DNA from: a gamma proteobacterium HIMB55
GTDB taxonomy: Bacteria > Pseudomonadota > Gammaproteobacteria > Pseudomonadales > Halieaceae
Direction of reading: 5' to 3'
DNA length: 64,000 bases
NCBI GenBank assembly: GCA_000227505.4
Contig: AGIF02000001.1
Location: forward strand, 2,004,035 to 2,068,034
The translations under genes were made by a program, and so were the position numbers. How positions within the stretch are numbered: the first letter of the stretch is position 1; the number at the start of each line of letters is the position of its first letter. The notes below the pieces were generated by a model. The model ran no database searches and was not told where the DNA came from. It saw only the letters and a program-made list of their open reading frames with translations. Below are positions 9,279-19,008 of the stretch, in pieces.

Positions 9279-10412
9279 TCAACTCTTTGCTAGGTGGTGC
9301 AGCCAATTGAAAACGGGTTTAGCGTAGGCGGACAGGGCCAGGTTTCGCTCTAGCGCCGTCAAGTCATCAAATCGCGCCATAAAGGCCTCGTGAGACAAGC
9401 TTGCACTTTCAATTTCGGGAAGTGCGTCGGTTTCACCACCACCAAGAGCTTCGTAAGCCCAAACATTGGTCTGAAAAAGACGATAGTTTTCCACCATTTG
9501 TGTATCGATTTGTCGAACGGCATCGGCGACAGTTAGAGAATCTGCCCCAAGCGGCTTTCCAAACTGTATGTGGACTCGGCCCTTTTCACCCGTAATTCCA
9601 GCGGCAATACTCTCTAGATCTTCAAACTGACGCTTTTGGTATTCATCTCCCACTGCCAACTCACGCGCCTTCCTACCGTCACAAGGATCCAATTCATAGG
9701 ACACTGTGAGCGGCACGATGTTGAGTCTACCCAGCACGTCATCTGCCGATTCGGATTGCTTGTCGCGCGATAGCGTTAACATTTTTAACACAGCGGCCTC
9801 GGTCCGATCATTGCCGTCTTTAGCGCGACCTTCGCGCTGCGCTATCCACAGCGAACCCTCGTTCTCAGTAATGGCATTACGCATGAAGTTCGCGAGCTGC
9901 TTCGAGGCCGCTAATTGTTGCTTGGGACCACTCAAACTGCGCTTCACAATAAAGCTCTTGTTGATACGCATCAGGTGAGACACCCAAGGCTTCTGTAAAA
10001 GATTATCGCCAATTGCGATCTGTGCCGTTCTATGCCCGTGCTCAACCAACACGATATTGGCGTAAGCAGAGTCCATGACAATATCTCTGTGATTACTAAT
10101 AAACAGATAAGAATCCGCAGCCAATAGCTCGTCAATGCCGCCACTAGAAAACTCAGAGGTAGAGGCGACTACCCGATCTAATCGGGTCTTTACTAAGGCT
10201 TGAAATGCCTCGACCGTATCGACACCCGCGATCTGTTTTTTCAAAAATCGACGGGCGAAAAGTCGCGCAACCACAGGCAACCATTTAGCAAATTTATTGC
10301 CTCTCAGCGCCATCAGCGTGTCGATAAATTCGTTGTCTGCCAAGAGATCATTAATGACCGAGCTAACCTCGTCATCCCGGTAAGGTCTGATCTCGTTGTA
10401 AGGGTCTGTCAT
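9279..10412 (-). CDS. PlsC-superfamily glycerolipid acyltransferase
   Basis: This 377-residue protein has the acyltransferase block SNHRDIVMD (H108, D114) and a later REGRAKDG segment, resembling glycerol-3-phosphate and lysophosphatidate acyltransferases. The classic HX4D motif is here H-X5-D, which I regard as a subfamily trait rather than damage. It probably moves an acyl group to a glycerolipid at the inner membrane. There is no obvious transmembrane helix. It is upstream of dinG with a six-base gap, an odd functional pairing that may only reflect gene packing. The substrate is unknown. Confidence 0.7.
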   Translation of the reverse strand: MTDPYNEIRPYRDDEVSSVINDLLADNEFIDTLMALRGNKFAKWLPVVARLFARRFLKKQIAGVDTVEAFQALVKTRLDRVVASTSEFSSGGIDELLAADSYLFISNHRDIVMDSAYANIVLVEHGHRTAQIAIGDNLLQKPWVSHLMRINKSFIVKRSLSGPKQQLAASKQLANFMRNAITENEGSLWIAQREGRAKDGNDRTEAAVLKMLTLSRDKQSESADDVLGRLNIVPLTVSYELDPCDGRKARELAVGDEYQKRQFEDLESIAAGITGEKGRVHIQFGKPLGADSLTVADAVRQIDTQMVENYRLFQTNVWAYEALGGGETDALPEIESASLSHEAFMARFDDLTALERNLALSAYAKPVFNWLHHLAKS

Positions 10413-10560
10413 TTTACTATTGCCGATATCAAATCAAGCGAAGCGGATTGATCGCTTTGTAGCCCACTATTACCGCATTACGCCTTTTTGACTGTGTTCT
10501 AGCGAGCGTATTCTGGTAGCATCGCGCCCCGTCGTGAACCCTACCTGCGGAGAAGAAGAG

Positions 10561-10785
10561 ATGGAAGCGTCTAGCGCATATTTGATGTTTTTGGGAGTGT
10601 CTTGCCTGTTATTAAGCTGGGGGTTATTGCTTATAACAGCATGGAAGGAAGATTACGCATGGGGCATGTTCTCCTTGCTGCTGCCACCTGTTGGCTACGG
10701 CTACGCATGTTTCCGCTTTGCAGAAGCCAAAGAAACCCTGCTACTTGCTGGACTTGGTTGGTTATTGGTCATTCTAGGGCTCTAA
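10561..10785 (+). CDS. Small hydrophobic membrane protein, unknown
   Basis: A predicted 74-residue protein with three hydrophobic stretches (about 8-26, 33-48 and 58-74), mostly Leu, Gly and aromatic residues. I do not recognise the family. The ATG at 10561 follows GGAGAAGAAGAG, a good ribosome-binding site; an upstream in-frame GTG at 10534 would lack one. It stands alone between the acyltransferase gene on the other strand and rpsT. The gene is probably real given its ribosome-binding site and hydrophobic pattern, but its function cannot be guessed. Confidence 0.6.
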   Translation: MEASSAYLMFLGVSCLLLSWGLLLITAWKEDYAWGMFSLLLPPVGYGYACFRFAEAKETLLLAGLGWLLVILGL

Positions 10786-10876
10786 GTTAGACATTATTAC
10801 CGTATGGGCGCACAGCGGTTGACATAGGCATCGACCTCAACCACTATTTGCGCCCTTTGAATTCCGGAGAGATTTC

Positions 10877-11140
10877 GTGGCGAACTCACCACAGGCTCGT
10901 AAAAGAGCAAAACAAAACGACAAGCAACGCGCTCACAATGCGAGCCTACGCTCGTTGGTTCGTACAAAGATGAAGCAAGTTATTGCTGCCGTTAACGCTG
11001 GCGAGCACGGCCCTGCTCAGGAAGCCTACAATGCGGCAGTTCCTGTCATCGATCGTATGGCAAATAAAGGCATTATCAAGAAGAACAAAGCGGCGCGTCA
11101 CAAAAGCCGTTTGAACGCCAAAGTCAAAGCGCTGGCTTAA
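10877..11140 (+). CDS. rpsT: 30S ribosomal protein S20
   Basis: An 87-residue basic protein starting [14 protein letters not shown], the standard S20 beginning, rich in Lys, Arg and Ala. S20 binds 16S rRNA early in small-subunit assembly. Translation begins at GTG behind CGGAGAG. Use of a non-ATG start for rpsT is also seen in E. coli (UUG), where it takes part in autoregulation. A hairpin follows the gene. Confidence 0.98.
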   Translation: MANSPQARKRAKQNDKQRAHNASLRSLVRTKMKQVIAAVNAGEHGPAQEAYNAAVPVIDRMANKGIIKKNKAARHKSRLNAKVKALA

Positions 11141-11152
11141 TGCTGTTATTCC

Positions 11153-11172
11153 GAGCTGCTATCCAGCAGCTC
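11153..11172 (+). terminator. Hairpin after rpsT
   Basis: GAGCTGCT and AGCAGCTC form a perfect 8-base stem around ATCC, 12 bases after rpsT. The following GATTGTGAATATT has no proper T-run, so termination may be partial or rely on Rho. Confidence 0.6.
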
Positions 11173-11235
11173 GATTGTGAATATTCTACGCTAGTTTCCA
11201 CGCTCCCAATCGAGTGAGCTTGTTAAACTAGCCGC

Positions 11236-12105
11236 ATGTCTACCACACCCGTCACCGACAATAGTTTTCGCTTCTTATTTGAAGATGCGGACGTGCGTGG
11301 CGAGACCGTAGCACTTCAGCACGTTCTGCAAGATCTCTACGCTGCGCACCCTTACGGCGACGGCGTGAAGCGCCTGCTCGGTGAATTCGCTGCCGCTACG
11401 GTAGTCATCAGTAACAACCTGAAATTCCAAGGGCGCGTTGTGCTTCAAGGGCGCAGCGATGGTCCAATCTCACTCGTCATGGTGGAGTGCTCTTCCGAGG
11501 GACAGGTTCGAGGATTAGCCCGAGGCGAGCTTGATGCTCCCGTGGGGCCTCTAAGCTCGCTCCTGCCAAGTGGCGTTTTGACGCTCACCATCGAACCCGA
11601 TGTGGGACAGCGGTATCAAGGCATCATTGCTGTCCAACGCGATGAACTCTGCGACGTGCTGAGCGACTATTTCGAGCAAAGCGAACAGCTGGCAACCAAA
11701 TTCTGGCTGTCGACCGGTGACGGTGCCGCGGCGGCGCTGATGTTGCAGCAGCTTCCGAAGCAGTTAGTGCCCGATGAGACGGTGCGGTTTGATCAATGGC
11801 AAACACTCTGTGCACTCGCAGATACTGTGACAACCGATGAACTCTTGACCATCGATACCGATCGCCTGCTCTACCGACTTTTTAATGAGTGGACCGTTAA
11901 GCGCTTTGAACCAAAAGGCATTCGATTCGAATGCAACTGCTCGAGCGAGCGAAGTCTTAACGCCATCCGCTTATTACCCGAACACGAGATCACTGAGCTC
12001 TTCGAAGAGCAAGAAACAGTGACGATGAACTGCGAAATGTGTAGTAGAAACTACTCCTATTCGCTGACTGACGTTAGACCAGAAGAGGAGCATACTCTCC
12101 ACTAA
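11236..12105 (+). CDS. hslO: Redox-regulated chaperone Hsp33
   Basis: A 289-residue holdase chaperone switched on by oxidative unfolding. The zinc-binding cysteines are all present as CxC (C233, C235) and CxxC (C266, C269) near the C-terminus, which ends in an acidic and histidine tail. The ATG at 11236 gives normal family length. pckA begins 44 bases after the stop. hslO next to pckA is a familiar gammaproteobacterial arrangement. Confidence 0.96.
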   Translation: MSTTPVTDNSFRFLFEDADVRGETVALQHVLQDLYAAHPYGDGVKRLLGEFAAATVVISNNLKFQGRVVLQGRSDGPISLVMVECSSEGQVRGLARGELDAPVGPLSSLLPSGVLTLTIEPDVGQRYQGIIAVQRDELCDVLSDYFEQSEQLATKFWLSTGDGAAAALMLQQLPKQLVPDETVRFDQWQTLCALADTVTTDELLTIDTDRLLYRLFNEWTVKRFEPKGIRFECNCSSERSLNAIRLLPEHEITELFEEQETVTMNCEMCSRNYSYSLTDVRPEEEHTLH

Positions 12106-12149
12106 TCTGGCACACGTTTTCTTCACACTCACACTGGAAGTAGACATAA

Positions 12150-13712
12150 ATGACCGTTGAACAGAGTGCACAAGCACCGATCAAACACGTAGATAGCACA
12201 GCAGCTCAACTCATTGAGATGGCTCTGGACCGAAAGGAAGGCTGCTTAACCGACACCGGCGCACTTCGTGTCGAAACAGGCCATCGAACAGGCCGATCAC
12301 CTGCTGATCGATTTATCGTTCGAGAGCCCTCAAGCGAGGATGCCGTTGAATGGGGTAGCGTTAACCGCGAGTTCCCCGCAGAGAAATTCGATGCATTGTG
12401 GGATCGCGTTAAGGCTCACGTCGCAAAGAATGAGCAATGGATTCAACACCTACATGTGGGTGAGCACTCCGACCACTACCTGCCCGTTAAGGTCATTACC
12501 GGGACCGCCTGGCAGGGACTATTTGGGCGCAACATGTTCATTCGCCCAGAGAATTACAACCCGTCGGATAAAGCCGAGTGGAAGATTTTAAATGTCGCGG
12601 ACTTCGTTTGTGATCCCGAGCGTGATGGTACTAACTCAGACGGCGTCGTAATCATTAATTTTGGCCAACGCAAGGTACTCATCGCCGGCATGCGCTACGC
12701 GGGCGAGATGAAGAAGGCGATGTTCTCAGTGCAGAACTTCCTCCTTCCCGAGAAAGATGTACTACCCATGCATTGCTCAGCCAATATCGGGGATGACGGT
12801 GACACCACGCTGTTCTTTGGACTATCGGGCACAGGTAAAACAACACTCTCTGCCGATCCCGCGCGCTATTTAATTGGTGACGATGAGCACGGATGGGCAT
12901 CGGGCTCTGTTTTCAATATCGAAGGCGGTTGCTATGCAAAAACCATCGATCTCAGTCAGAAGAACGAACCCATTATCTGGGACGCCATTCGCTTTGGCGC
13001 GATTGTGGAAAACGTTGTTCTAAACGAAGCCCGACAGGCGGACTACTGCGACACCTCTCTGACCGAGAATGGTCGCTGCTGTTACCCGCTTAACCATGTG
13101 GAAAAGCGCTCTGCGACCAATATGGGCGGAGAGCCGAAATGCGTCATCTTCCTCACCTGCGACGTCTCAGGCGTACTACCACCCGTGAGCCTCCTGTCAA
13201 AAGAGGCTGCTGCCTTTCACTTCCTATCAGGCTATACGGCGCGTGTGGGATCAACTGAACTAGGTGCAGAAGCGGGCATCCACCCAACATTCAGTACCTG
13301 TTTTGGCGCACCCTTTATGCCCCGACCTGCGCAAGATTATGCGGATTTACTTATGAAGCGGATCGAAGACTTCGGATCTCAAGTCTATCTCATCAATACC
13401 GGCTGGACCGGTGGGTCGGGCGGTACAAATGGTAAGGGTAATCGCTTCCCGATTCCCGTCACCCGAGCAGTCGTAGCAGCAGCGCAGAGTGGCGCTTTAC
13501 TCAACGTCGAGACAAAGCATATCGATGCGCTGAACTTAGACTTCCCTGTAAGCATTCCCGGTGTAGCCGATGAGTTTATCGATCCAAAAGCAAGCTGGGG
13601 GGATGATGCGGCGTACGATGCGCAAGCGGAGCAGCTGGCTGGGCTTTTCACTGCCAACATTCAAAAGTTTGATATCAGCGAAGACATCGTCGCGGCCGGC
13701 CCCGCTAGCTAA
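12150..13712 (+). CDS. pckA: Phosphoenolpyruvate carboxykinase (ATP)
   Basis: A 520-residue ATP-dependent PEP carboxykinase that converts oxaloacetate to PEP, the first committed step of gluconeogenesis. The kinase-1a P-loop GLSGTGKTT lies at 224-232. Upstream are the substrate-binding TGRSPADRF block and later the FSACFGAPF-like region (here FSTCFGAPF). The ATG at 12150 follows GGAAG. It probably shares a transcript with hslO and ends at a strong terminator. Confidence 0.97.
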   Translation: MTVEQSAQAPIKHVDSTAAQLIEMALDRKEGCLTDTGALRVETGHRTGRSPADRFIVREPSSEDAVEWGSVNREFPAEKFDALWDRVKAHVAKNEQWIQHLHVGEHSDHYLPVKVITGTAWQGLFGRNMFIRPENYNPSDKAEWKILNVADFVCDPERDGTNSDGVVIINFGQRKVLIAGMRYAGEMKKAMFSVQNFLLPEKDVLPMHCSANIGDDGDTTLFFGLSGTGKTTLSADPARYLIGDDEHGWASGSVFNIEGGCYAKTIDLSQKNEPIIWDAIRFGAIVENVVLNEARQADYCDTSLTENGRCCYPLNHVEKRSATNMGGEPKCVIFLTCDVSGVLPPVSLLSKEAAAFHFLSGYTARVGSTELGAEAGIHPTFSTCFGAPFMPRPAQDYADLLMKRIEDFGSQVYLINTGWTGGSGGTNGKGNRFPIPVTRAVVAAAQSGALLNVETKHIDALNLDFPVSIPGVADEFIDPKASWGDDAAYDAQAEQLAGLFTANIQKFDISEDIVAAGPAS

Positions 13713-13738
13713 TAGCTTCAGCCGAAGAGACGAAATAA

Positions 13739-13763
13739 AGAGGGGCCAATTGGCCCCTTTTTT
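13739..13763. terminator. Terminator of pckA
   Basis: AGGGGCC and GGCCCCT flank AATT, with A residues before and six T residues after, so it could serve pckA and, on the other strand, the RND pump gene that ends at 13806. Confidence 0.9.
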
Positions 13764-13805
13764 AAACCCTGCGATTCAGCACTCACTGCATCTTGCTGCA
13801 CTCAA

Positions 13806-16800
13806 TTAAGAAGCAAGCGCCTTTGGACCTCTACGAGAAAGCGTGCCGAAAAGCTTACCGATATCATCACCCAACAGATAAAGCGCCGGCACAAGAACAA
13901 GCGTCACACCGGTGGCAAACATCACACCAAATGACAATGAGACGACCATCGGAATCAGGAACTGCGCCTGAACACTAGTTTCCAGCATGATAGGGATAAG
14001 TCCAACAAAGGTCGTGACTGACGTCAGAATAATTGGCCTAAACCGGTCAGTCGCCCCCTGAAGCAGTGCACTTTCCAGGTCGAGACCCTCAGCACGCAAG
14101 TTGTTGATACGATCAATCAATACAAGATTGTCATTCACCACCACGCCAGCGCAGGCGATGACACCCATAATCGAGAACATGCTCACCTGCCAGCCAAGGA
14201 TCCAATGGCCAAAAATAGCACCCATCAAGCCAAAGGGAACAGCGGTCAAAACGAGGAAGGGCTGCCAATAGGACTTAAAGGCAACTGCCATAAGACCAAA
14301 AATCACGAGCATTGAAAGCATTCCGAGATAGACCATGGCCTGCTGGAACTCGATTTCTTCCTGCAGCTCGCCATCCATATTGATCGACAAGCCAGGGTAC
14401 ATTTGAAGCCAGGTCGGTGCGTCGTTCTGCAAAATAGACTCAACAATAGCGCGTGGCGGTGCGCCGTCGTCGGCAACATCTGCAGCCACCTCGAGGGTCC
14501 GCAAGCGATCAACGCGCTCAATCGATTGATAACCCGTTTCGACACGATAAGCCGCCACAGTGGAGAATGGCACTTCCCTGCCATCACTGGTTCGAATGTA
14601 CATCGAATTGATATTGGCAATGGCTCGTCTCTCGGCCTCCGGATACCGCACCATCACACGAATATCCTCACCATCGCGTGGGATTCGTTGAACTTCCTCG
14701 CCGTAAAAGGCCTGGCGGATCTGTCTCGCCACATCAGCCAACGAAATTCCAAGATTCTCCGCAGCCGGTTTCAACGAGAGAACCAGCTCCTCCAGCGGTG
14801 CGTCAAAACTGTCGCTGATGTCGAAGACACCGGGATACCGTTCAAGCGAGGCACGCACGTCGTCCGCAAGTAACTCAAGATCAGCAATGCTGTCGGACGC
14901 GAACTGCAAAGTAATAGGCTTACCGGGGTCGCGAATGGTGTAGTCAAACCGAACATCTTTTGCCTCGGAGAGGTCACCTAAACGTTCGCGCAGACGCTTT
15001 GCAACCTCCTCCGTATCGAGATCATCATTGACCGTCTGCATCACGAGATCGATCTTATTTCCGCCCGCAACGCCGAGAATATTGTCGATAGCGCCTGTTT
15101 CCGCAAACCGAGGCTGCGCGTTGTAGCTATCTTTAATTTCCTCTGCAGCCTGAATCATTCGATCACGCATTGCCTGTGTATCGCTAAATGCGCCACCTTG
15201 AGGCATCTCCACGTTGCCGACCACGAAATCGGAATTCACCCGAGGGAAGAACGCGCTCTTCAAATAGCCGCCGCCAAACAAGGCCAAACTGAAGCACAGC
15301 ATTACGAGGAAAAAGCCACCTACCATGGCGTGGTTGCGCAGGCACTTTTCCAGGAAAGGTCTGTAGCGATCATTCGCAAACCATGAAAGACCATCAGCAC
15401 AGGCTCGTCTTGTGCGACCAAGCCAACTGGTCTGAGCAATTTCGGGCTCCGGCTTCATGTGAGCTAGGTGGGATGGCAGAATCAGAAGGCTCTCGATTAG
15501 CGAGAATGCCAGTGCCAAGCATACAACGACTGGAATCCCCATCGATGCCGGCCCCCATTCACCAGGCAAAAAGAACATGGGGGCGAAGAACACCATGGTG
15601 CTTATCACCGCGAAAATAACCGGCTTAACCACCTGCCGTGCGCCCACAAGTGCACCGTGCTCTCCGCTGAGCCCCCTACTTTGTGCCGAGTGAACGGACT
15701 CACCAACAATAATGGCGTCGTCTACCACAATGCCGAGCGTCAGCAAGAAGGCAAACAGCGAGATCATGTTCAGGCCCTGCCCTGTATACGGCAGAACGAA
15801 CAAGGTGCCCATGTAGGCTACAACAATCCCAACCGACACCCAGAAGGCAAGCATAGGTCGGAGAAATAGCATCAGAACAACGATCACCAATACCAGGCCG
15901 CCAAGACCATTTGATACCAATGTCCGGACGCGCTCCTTGAACGACTTGGAGGGATCCTGCCAGAACTCGAGGGATACCCCCTCTGGCAACGTCTGGGAAC
16001 GCTCAGCAACCCACGCCTTCACGGTGTCGGTAGTAAGAATAACGTCCGGCGATGTCGTCACATAGACGTTTAAACCCAGCGAGCGCTGTCCATTGAACTC
16101 GATATCAACATCGACGTCCTCGAAGGTGTCTTTCACCGTTGCCACATCACTCAGTAACAGCTCCTGGCCCGAGATATCACTGCGCAATACAATCGATTCA
16201 AAGTCGGCACGATCGTAGGCCTGACCACGCGTTTGTATGAGAAGGTCACCACTGTCGCGTTTAACCGATCCGGCAGGCAGGTTAATCGACGCCTGTCTCA
16301 CAGCGTTTGCCAGCTGATCAAAACTGATTTGATAGCGCTGAAGGCTGTCCTCAGAGACCTCAATGGAAACCTCGTAAGGACGCGCGGTCTGCAATTCAAC
16401 AATGGATACCCAGGGCTGGCGGACTAACTCATCGCGCAAGGTTTCGCCCAGTTGCTTCATCTCGCGTTCGCTTAGATCGCCATAAATCTGAACACGCCCC
16501 ATCTGGTGGCGGTAGGTTAACTCCGTCACGGTGGGCCGCTCAGCATCCGAGGGAAAAGTCCGGATCGCGTCGACTCGGGTGTTGATATCGTTGGTTAGTT
16601 TTTGTGTGGGGTAGTCACTCTCGACTTCAACCATCACCGTGGCTAGCCCTTCACGCGAGGTGGAGCGAAGCTCCTCAATGCCATTCAGATCATGAATTGC
16701 TTCTTCAATTCTGACTGAGATCTGTTCCTCAACTTCGCTGGGGCTCGCACCACGAAACTCCATGCGAATTTCGATCTGGTTAATCTCGGGCGTTGGAAAA

Positions 16801-16910
16801 AACTGCTTGTCGAGCTTTGGGATACTTGCGAAGCCACCGATGATAAGCAGCACCATCAGCAAGTTGCCCGCAATCGGATTCTTGATAAACCATGTGATGG
16901 GACCGTTCAT
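13806..16910 (-). CDS. RND-family inner-membrane efflux transporter
   Basis: A 1034-residue resistance-nodulation-division pump of the AcrB/HAE1 type that uses proton motive force to export compounds in a tripartite complex. It has an N-terminal helix, two large periplasmic loops and twelve expected membrane helices. The TM4 aspartates are present (D397-D398 in VVDDAI). The TM10 lysine of the AcrB proton relay appears replaced by N926 in GVVVNDNLV, the pattern of a distinct HAE subfamily. Its membrane-fusion partner gene lies one base upstream, and no outer-membrane factor gene is adjacent, so a TolC-like protein must be encoded elsewhere. The substrate is unknown. Confidence 0.9.
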   Translation of the reverse strand: MNGPITWFIKNPIAGNLLMVLLIIGGFASIPKLDKQFFPTPEINQIEIRMEFRGASPSEVEEQISVRIEEAIHDLNGIEELRSTSREGLATVMVEVESDYPTQKLTNDINTRVDAIRTFPSDAERPTVTELTYRHQMGRVQIYGDLSEREMKQLGETLRDELVRQPWVSIVELQTARPYEVSIEVSEDSLQRYQISFDQLANAVRQASINLPAGSVKRDSGDLLIQTRGQAYDRADFESIVLRSDISGQELLLSDVATVKDTFEDVDVDIEFNGQRSLGLNVYVTTSPDVILTTDTVKAWVAERSQTLPEGVSLEFWQDPSKSFKERVRTLVSNGLGGLVLVIVVLMLFLRPMLAFWVSVGIVVAYMGTLFVLPYTGQGLNMISLFAFLLTLGIVVDDAIIVGESVHSAQSRGLSGEHGALVGARQVVKPVIFAVISTMVFFAPMFFLPGEWGPASMGIPVVVCLALAFSLIESLLILPSHLAHMKPEPEIAQTSWLGRTRRACADGLSWFANDRYRPFLEKCLRNHAMVGGFFLVMLCFSLALFGGGYLKSAFFPRVNSDFVVGNVEMPQGGAFSDTQAMRDRMIQAAEEIKDSYNAQPRFAETGAIDNILGVAGGNKIDLVMQTVNDDLDTEEVAKRLRERLGDLSEAKDVRFDYTIRDPGKPITLQFASDSIADLELLADDVRASLERYPGVFDISDSFDAPLEELVLSLKPAAENLGISLADVARQIRQAFYGEEVQRIPRDGEDIRVMVRYPEAERRAIANINSMYIRTSDGREVPFSTVAAYRVETGYQSIERVDRLRTLEVAADVADDGAPPRAIVESILQNDAPTWLQMYPGLSINMDGELQEEIEFQQAMVYLGMLSMLVIFGLMAVAFKSYWQPFLVLTAVPFGLMGAIFGHWILGWQVSMFSIMGVIACAGVVVNDNLVLIDRINNLRAEGLDLESALLQGATDRFRPIILTSVTTFVGLIPIMLETSVQAQFLIPMVVSLSFGVMFATGVTLVLVPALYLLGDDIGKLFGTLSRRGPKALAS

Positions 16911-16911
16911 A

Positions 16912-18102
16912 TTAATTCACCGCCATCACTTGAACGCGCAGTCCGGGAAAAAGGGTGTTGTTCAACTCGGCAACAACGACCTCACCCTCACTAATGCCTG
17001 ATATCCAAACACGATCTTTCTCCCGGTTAACAACGACCACATCTTTACGCTCTAGTATGGATTGTTCGTTCACCACCAAGATATGACCATCGGGGCTCAG
17101 AGCGGTATTGGACAGTTCGATAACGCGAGGCACAGGACGTCCCAAGATCTCGGCGCGCGCAAACACTCCGGGAGTAAGCGCTGGACGCCCCTCACCAACC
17201 TCGGGAGTCCCGCTGAATTCGGCGATCAGATTGGCTACACGACTGCGGCGATCGATCTCAGCCTCGGATCGCACGATGGGTGCCGAGAAATTCCATATCT
17301 TGTCGCCGATATTGACCGTCACAGCCGCAGTGGATCCAACCAAACCACCTGACGATGTGAGTAAGGAATCGGGAAGGAGCGCCAGCTGCGCATCTGAGAC
17401 GGGTAAGCGCAACTCCAGTGCCTCGATCGCATAGACCTGGGCCAGTGGAGTGCCGTTGCCAACAAACTGCCCCACATCTGCACGCTTTTGTAAAACACGG
17501 CCGTCAAATGGCGCCCGGATTACCGTTCGCTCAAGGGCAAGCTTGGATGCAGCGACGTCAGCCTCCGCAGCAGTAACGGCTAGCTCAGCCGCGCGTAATT
17601 GTGGTTTGCGTAAAAATAGATCGTTTGCTTCGGCCGACCCCAGTTCGCGCCACTCTCGTTGGGCCTGTCGACTTCTACCACGCTCTTCAGCCAGACGCTG
17701 CTCTGCCTGCGCAAGGGCGGCCTCGGTGCGCGCCAACGCGAATTCGTAATCGTCAGGCTCGATCTTTAGAAGAATATCGCCGACATTAAAGAAACCACCG
17801 TCCGCAAAATTTTCACTAACCTCTACAACCCGTCCCGCAACCTGTGCTGCGAGCTCCACCTGCGTCTTCGCGCCAATAGTGCCCTGCGTTTTCACGCGCA
17901 ACTGATGCTCAGAAGGAGCAGCCGTAATGACCTCAACCATGGGCGCCGGACGCTCGGGAGGTGCCCCTGCCTGAGGCTCTGACTTCGCCGTCAAGACGAT
18001 CCATGTCGCCACTAGTCCCGCAAGCGTTGCAAGGGTTGCGATTGCGAGTTTACGCAGCGAAAGCCGTGCGGCCACAGCGTTTCCGTTAGCGGTGTCAGAC
18101 AT
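16912..18102 (-). CDS. RND efflux periplasmic adaptor (membrane fusion protein)
   Basis: A 396-residue HlyD/AcrA-type adaptor. A hydrophobic segment near residues 15-40 (ATLAGLVATWIVL) anchors or exports it. After it come a lipoyl half (GTIGAKTQVELAAQVAGRV), an Ala/Glu-rich coiled-coil hairpin and the second lipoyl half (RAPFDGRVLQKRADVGQFV). It joins the RND pump to an outer-membrane channel. I used the ATG at 18102, which has CGGAAT upstream; an in-frame ATG at 18144 would add 14 residues. It is followed after one base by the pump gene. Confidence 0.88.
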   Translation of the reverse strand: MSDTANGNAVAARLSLRKLAIATLATLAGLVATWIVLTAKSEPQAGAPPERPAPMVEVITAAPSEHQLRVKTQGTIGAKTQVELAAQVAGRVVEVSENFADGGFFNVGDILLKIEPDDYEFALARTEAALAQAEQRLAEERGRSRQAQREWRELGSAEANDLFLRKPQLRAAELAVTAAEADVAASKLALERTVIRAPFDGRVLQKRADVGQFVGNGTPLAQVYAIEALELRLPVSDAQLALLPDSLLTSSGGLVGSTAAVTVNIGDKIWNFSAPIVRSEAEIDRRSRVANLIAEFSGTPEVGEGRPALTPGVFARAEILGRPVPRVIELSNTALSPDGHILVVNEQSILERKDVVVVNREKDRVWISGISEGEVVVAELNNTLFPGLRVQVMAVN

Positions 18103-18385
18103 ACTAGATTCCGTTTTGGTGGGAAGCCCTGTAGATGGGGACATAACGACTCAAACACAAGTGTCGCGTCTAGCTTTTGTCCCCGCCCTACTTCAAAAAT
18201 ATACGCAGCCGACGCAAAGACCCGTCGTTTCGTTGCAGCACCTCAAGATTGCGGCCGCGCTTGTCTTCCAAGTGTGTCTACGCAGAAAGACGTGGGTAGG
18301 TCTTGCCTAGGGACCCTGTTTTCCCTGACTATTCGGGACACTCTTTTTTTCTCAACTTTTAACTCAAGAAGTCATGGAGACTCGT

Positions 18386-18865
18386 ATGGCGCTTTCTTCT
18401 GGGGACAACGTCCCATCCTGCACACTGTCTGTTATGGGCGAATCCGGTCCCGCACCGCTGACCACAGACGATCTTTTCAACGACAAGCGCGTTTTGCTAT
18501 TCGCCTTGCCCGGTGCATTCACACCCGGCTGCTCAATGGCGCACCTACCCGGGTATGTTGCGATGGCCGATAAAATCAAAGCGGCTGGGATTGACACAAT
18601 TGCCTGTCTTTCAGTGAACGATGCCTTTGTAATGGGTGCTTGGGGCGACGCACAGAATGCTAGTGAGATCGTGATGGTCGCTGATGGAAATGGTCAATTC
18701 ACCGACGCGATGGGTCTTACGCTCGATGCAACAGGCTTTGGCATGGGTAAGCGCAGCCAACGCTATGCCATGATCGTAGACAACGGGGTAATTACCCACA
18801 TCAATGTTGAGGAAGGGCCTGGTGTTGATGCCAGTTCTGCCGAAACAATGATGGGTTTGCTCTAA
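18386..18865 (+). CDS. Peroxiredoxin, Prx5-like
   Basis: A 159-residue thiol peroxidase that reduces hydrogen or organic peroxides. The peroxidatic motif PGAFTPGCS places the active cysteine at C49, followed by HLPGY. Other cysteines are C12 and C74, and either might resolve the sulfenic acid; no glutaredoxin domain is fused. The start at 18386 follows GGAG by six bases; an ATG at 18374 is also in frame. It is divergent from the efflux genes. A long hairpin follows the stop. Confidence 0.88.
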   Translation: MALSSGDNVPSCTLSVMGESGPAPLTTDDLFNDKRVLLFALPGAFTPGCSMAHLPGYVAMADKIKAAGIDTIACLSVNDAFVMGAWGDAQNASEIVMVADGNGQFTDAMGLTLDATGFGMGKRSQRYAMIVDNGVITHINVEEGPGVDASSAETMMGLL

Positions 18866-18910
18866 TATCCGACCCGAGTGGGTGTCTCACTTAAGATAGC
18901 CACATGACCC

Positions 18911-18953
18911 AGAGGCAATGCGCTTTAGCACTAACGAGTGCCGCGTTGCCTCT
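18911..18953. terminator. Long hairpin between convergent genes
   Basis: The arms at 18911-18922 and 18942-18953 pair over 12 bases with one G-T wobble. A second stem inside (GCACT at 18928, AGTGC at 18937) closes an AACG loop, with an unpaired CTTTA on one side. It sits between the convergent peroxiredoxin and SLC13 genes. No long T-run follows on either side, so it may block read-through as structure or stabilise the 3' end. Confidence 0.6.
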
Positions 18954-19008
18954 AGGTTTATCTCGTAACTTTGCTGACACAGATATGCGGACACATACGT
19001 GCCCTCTA

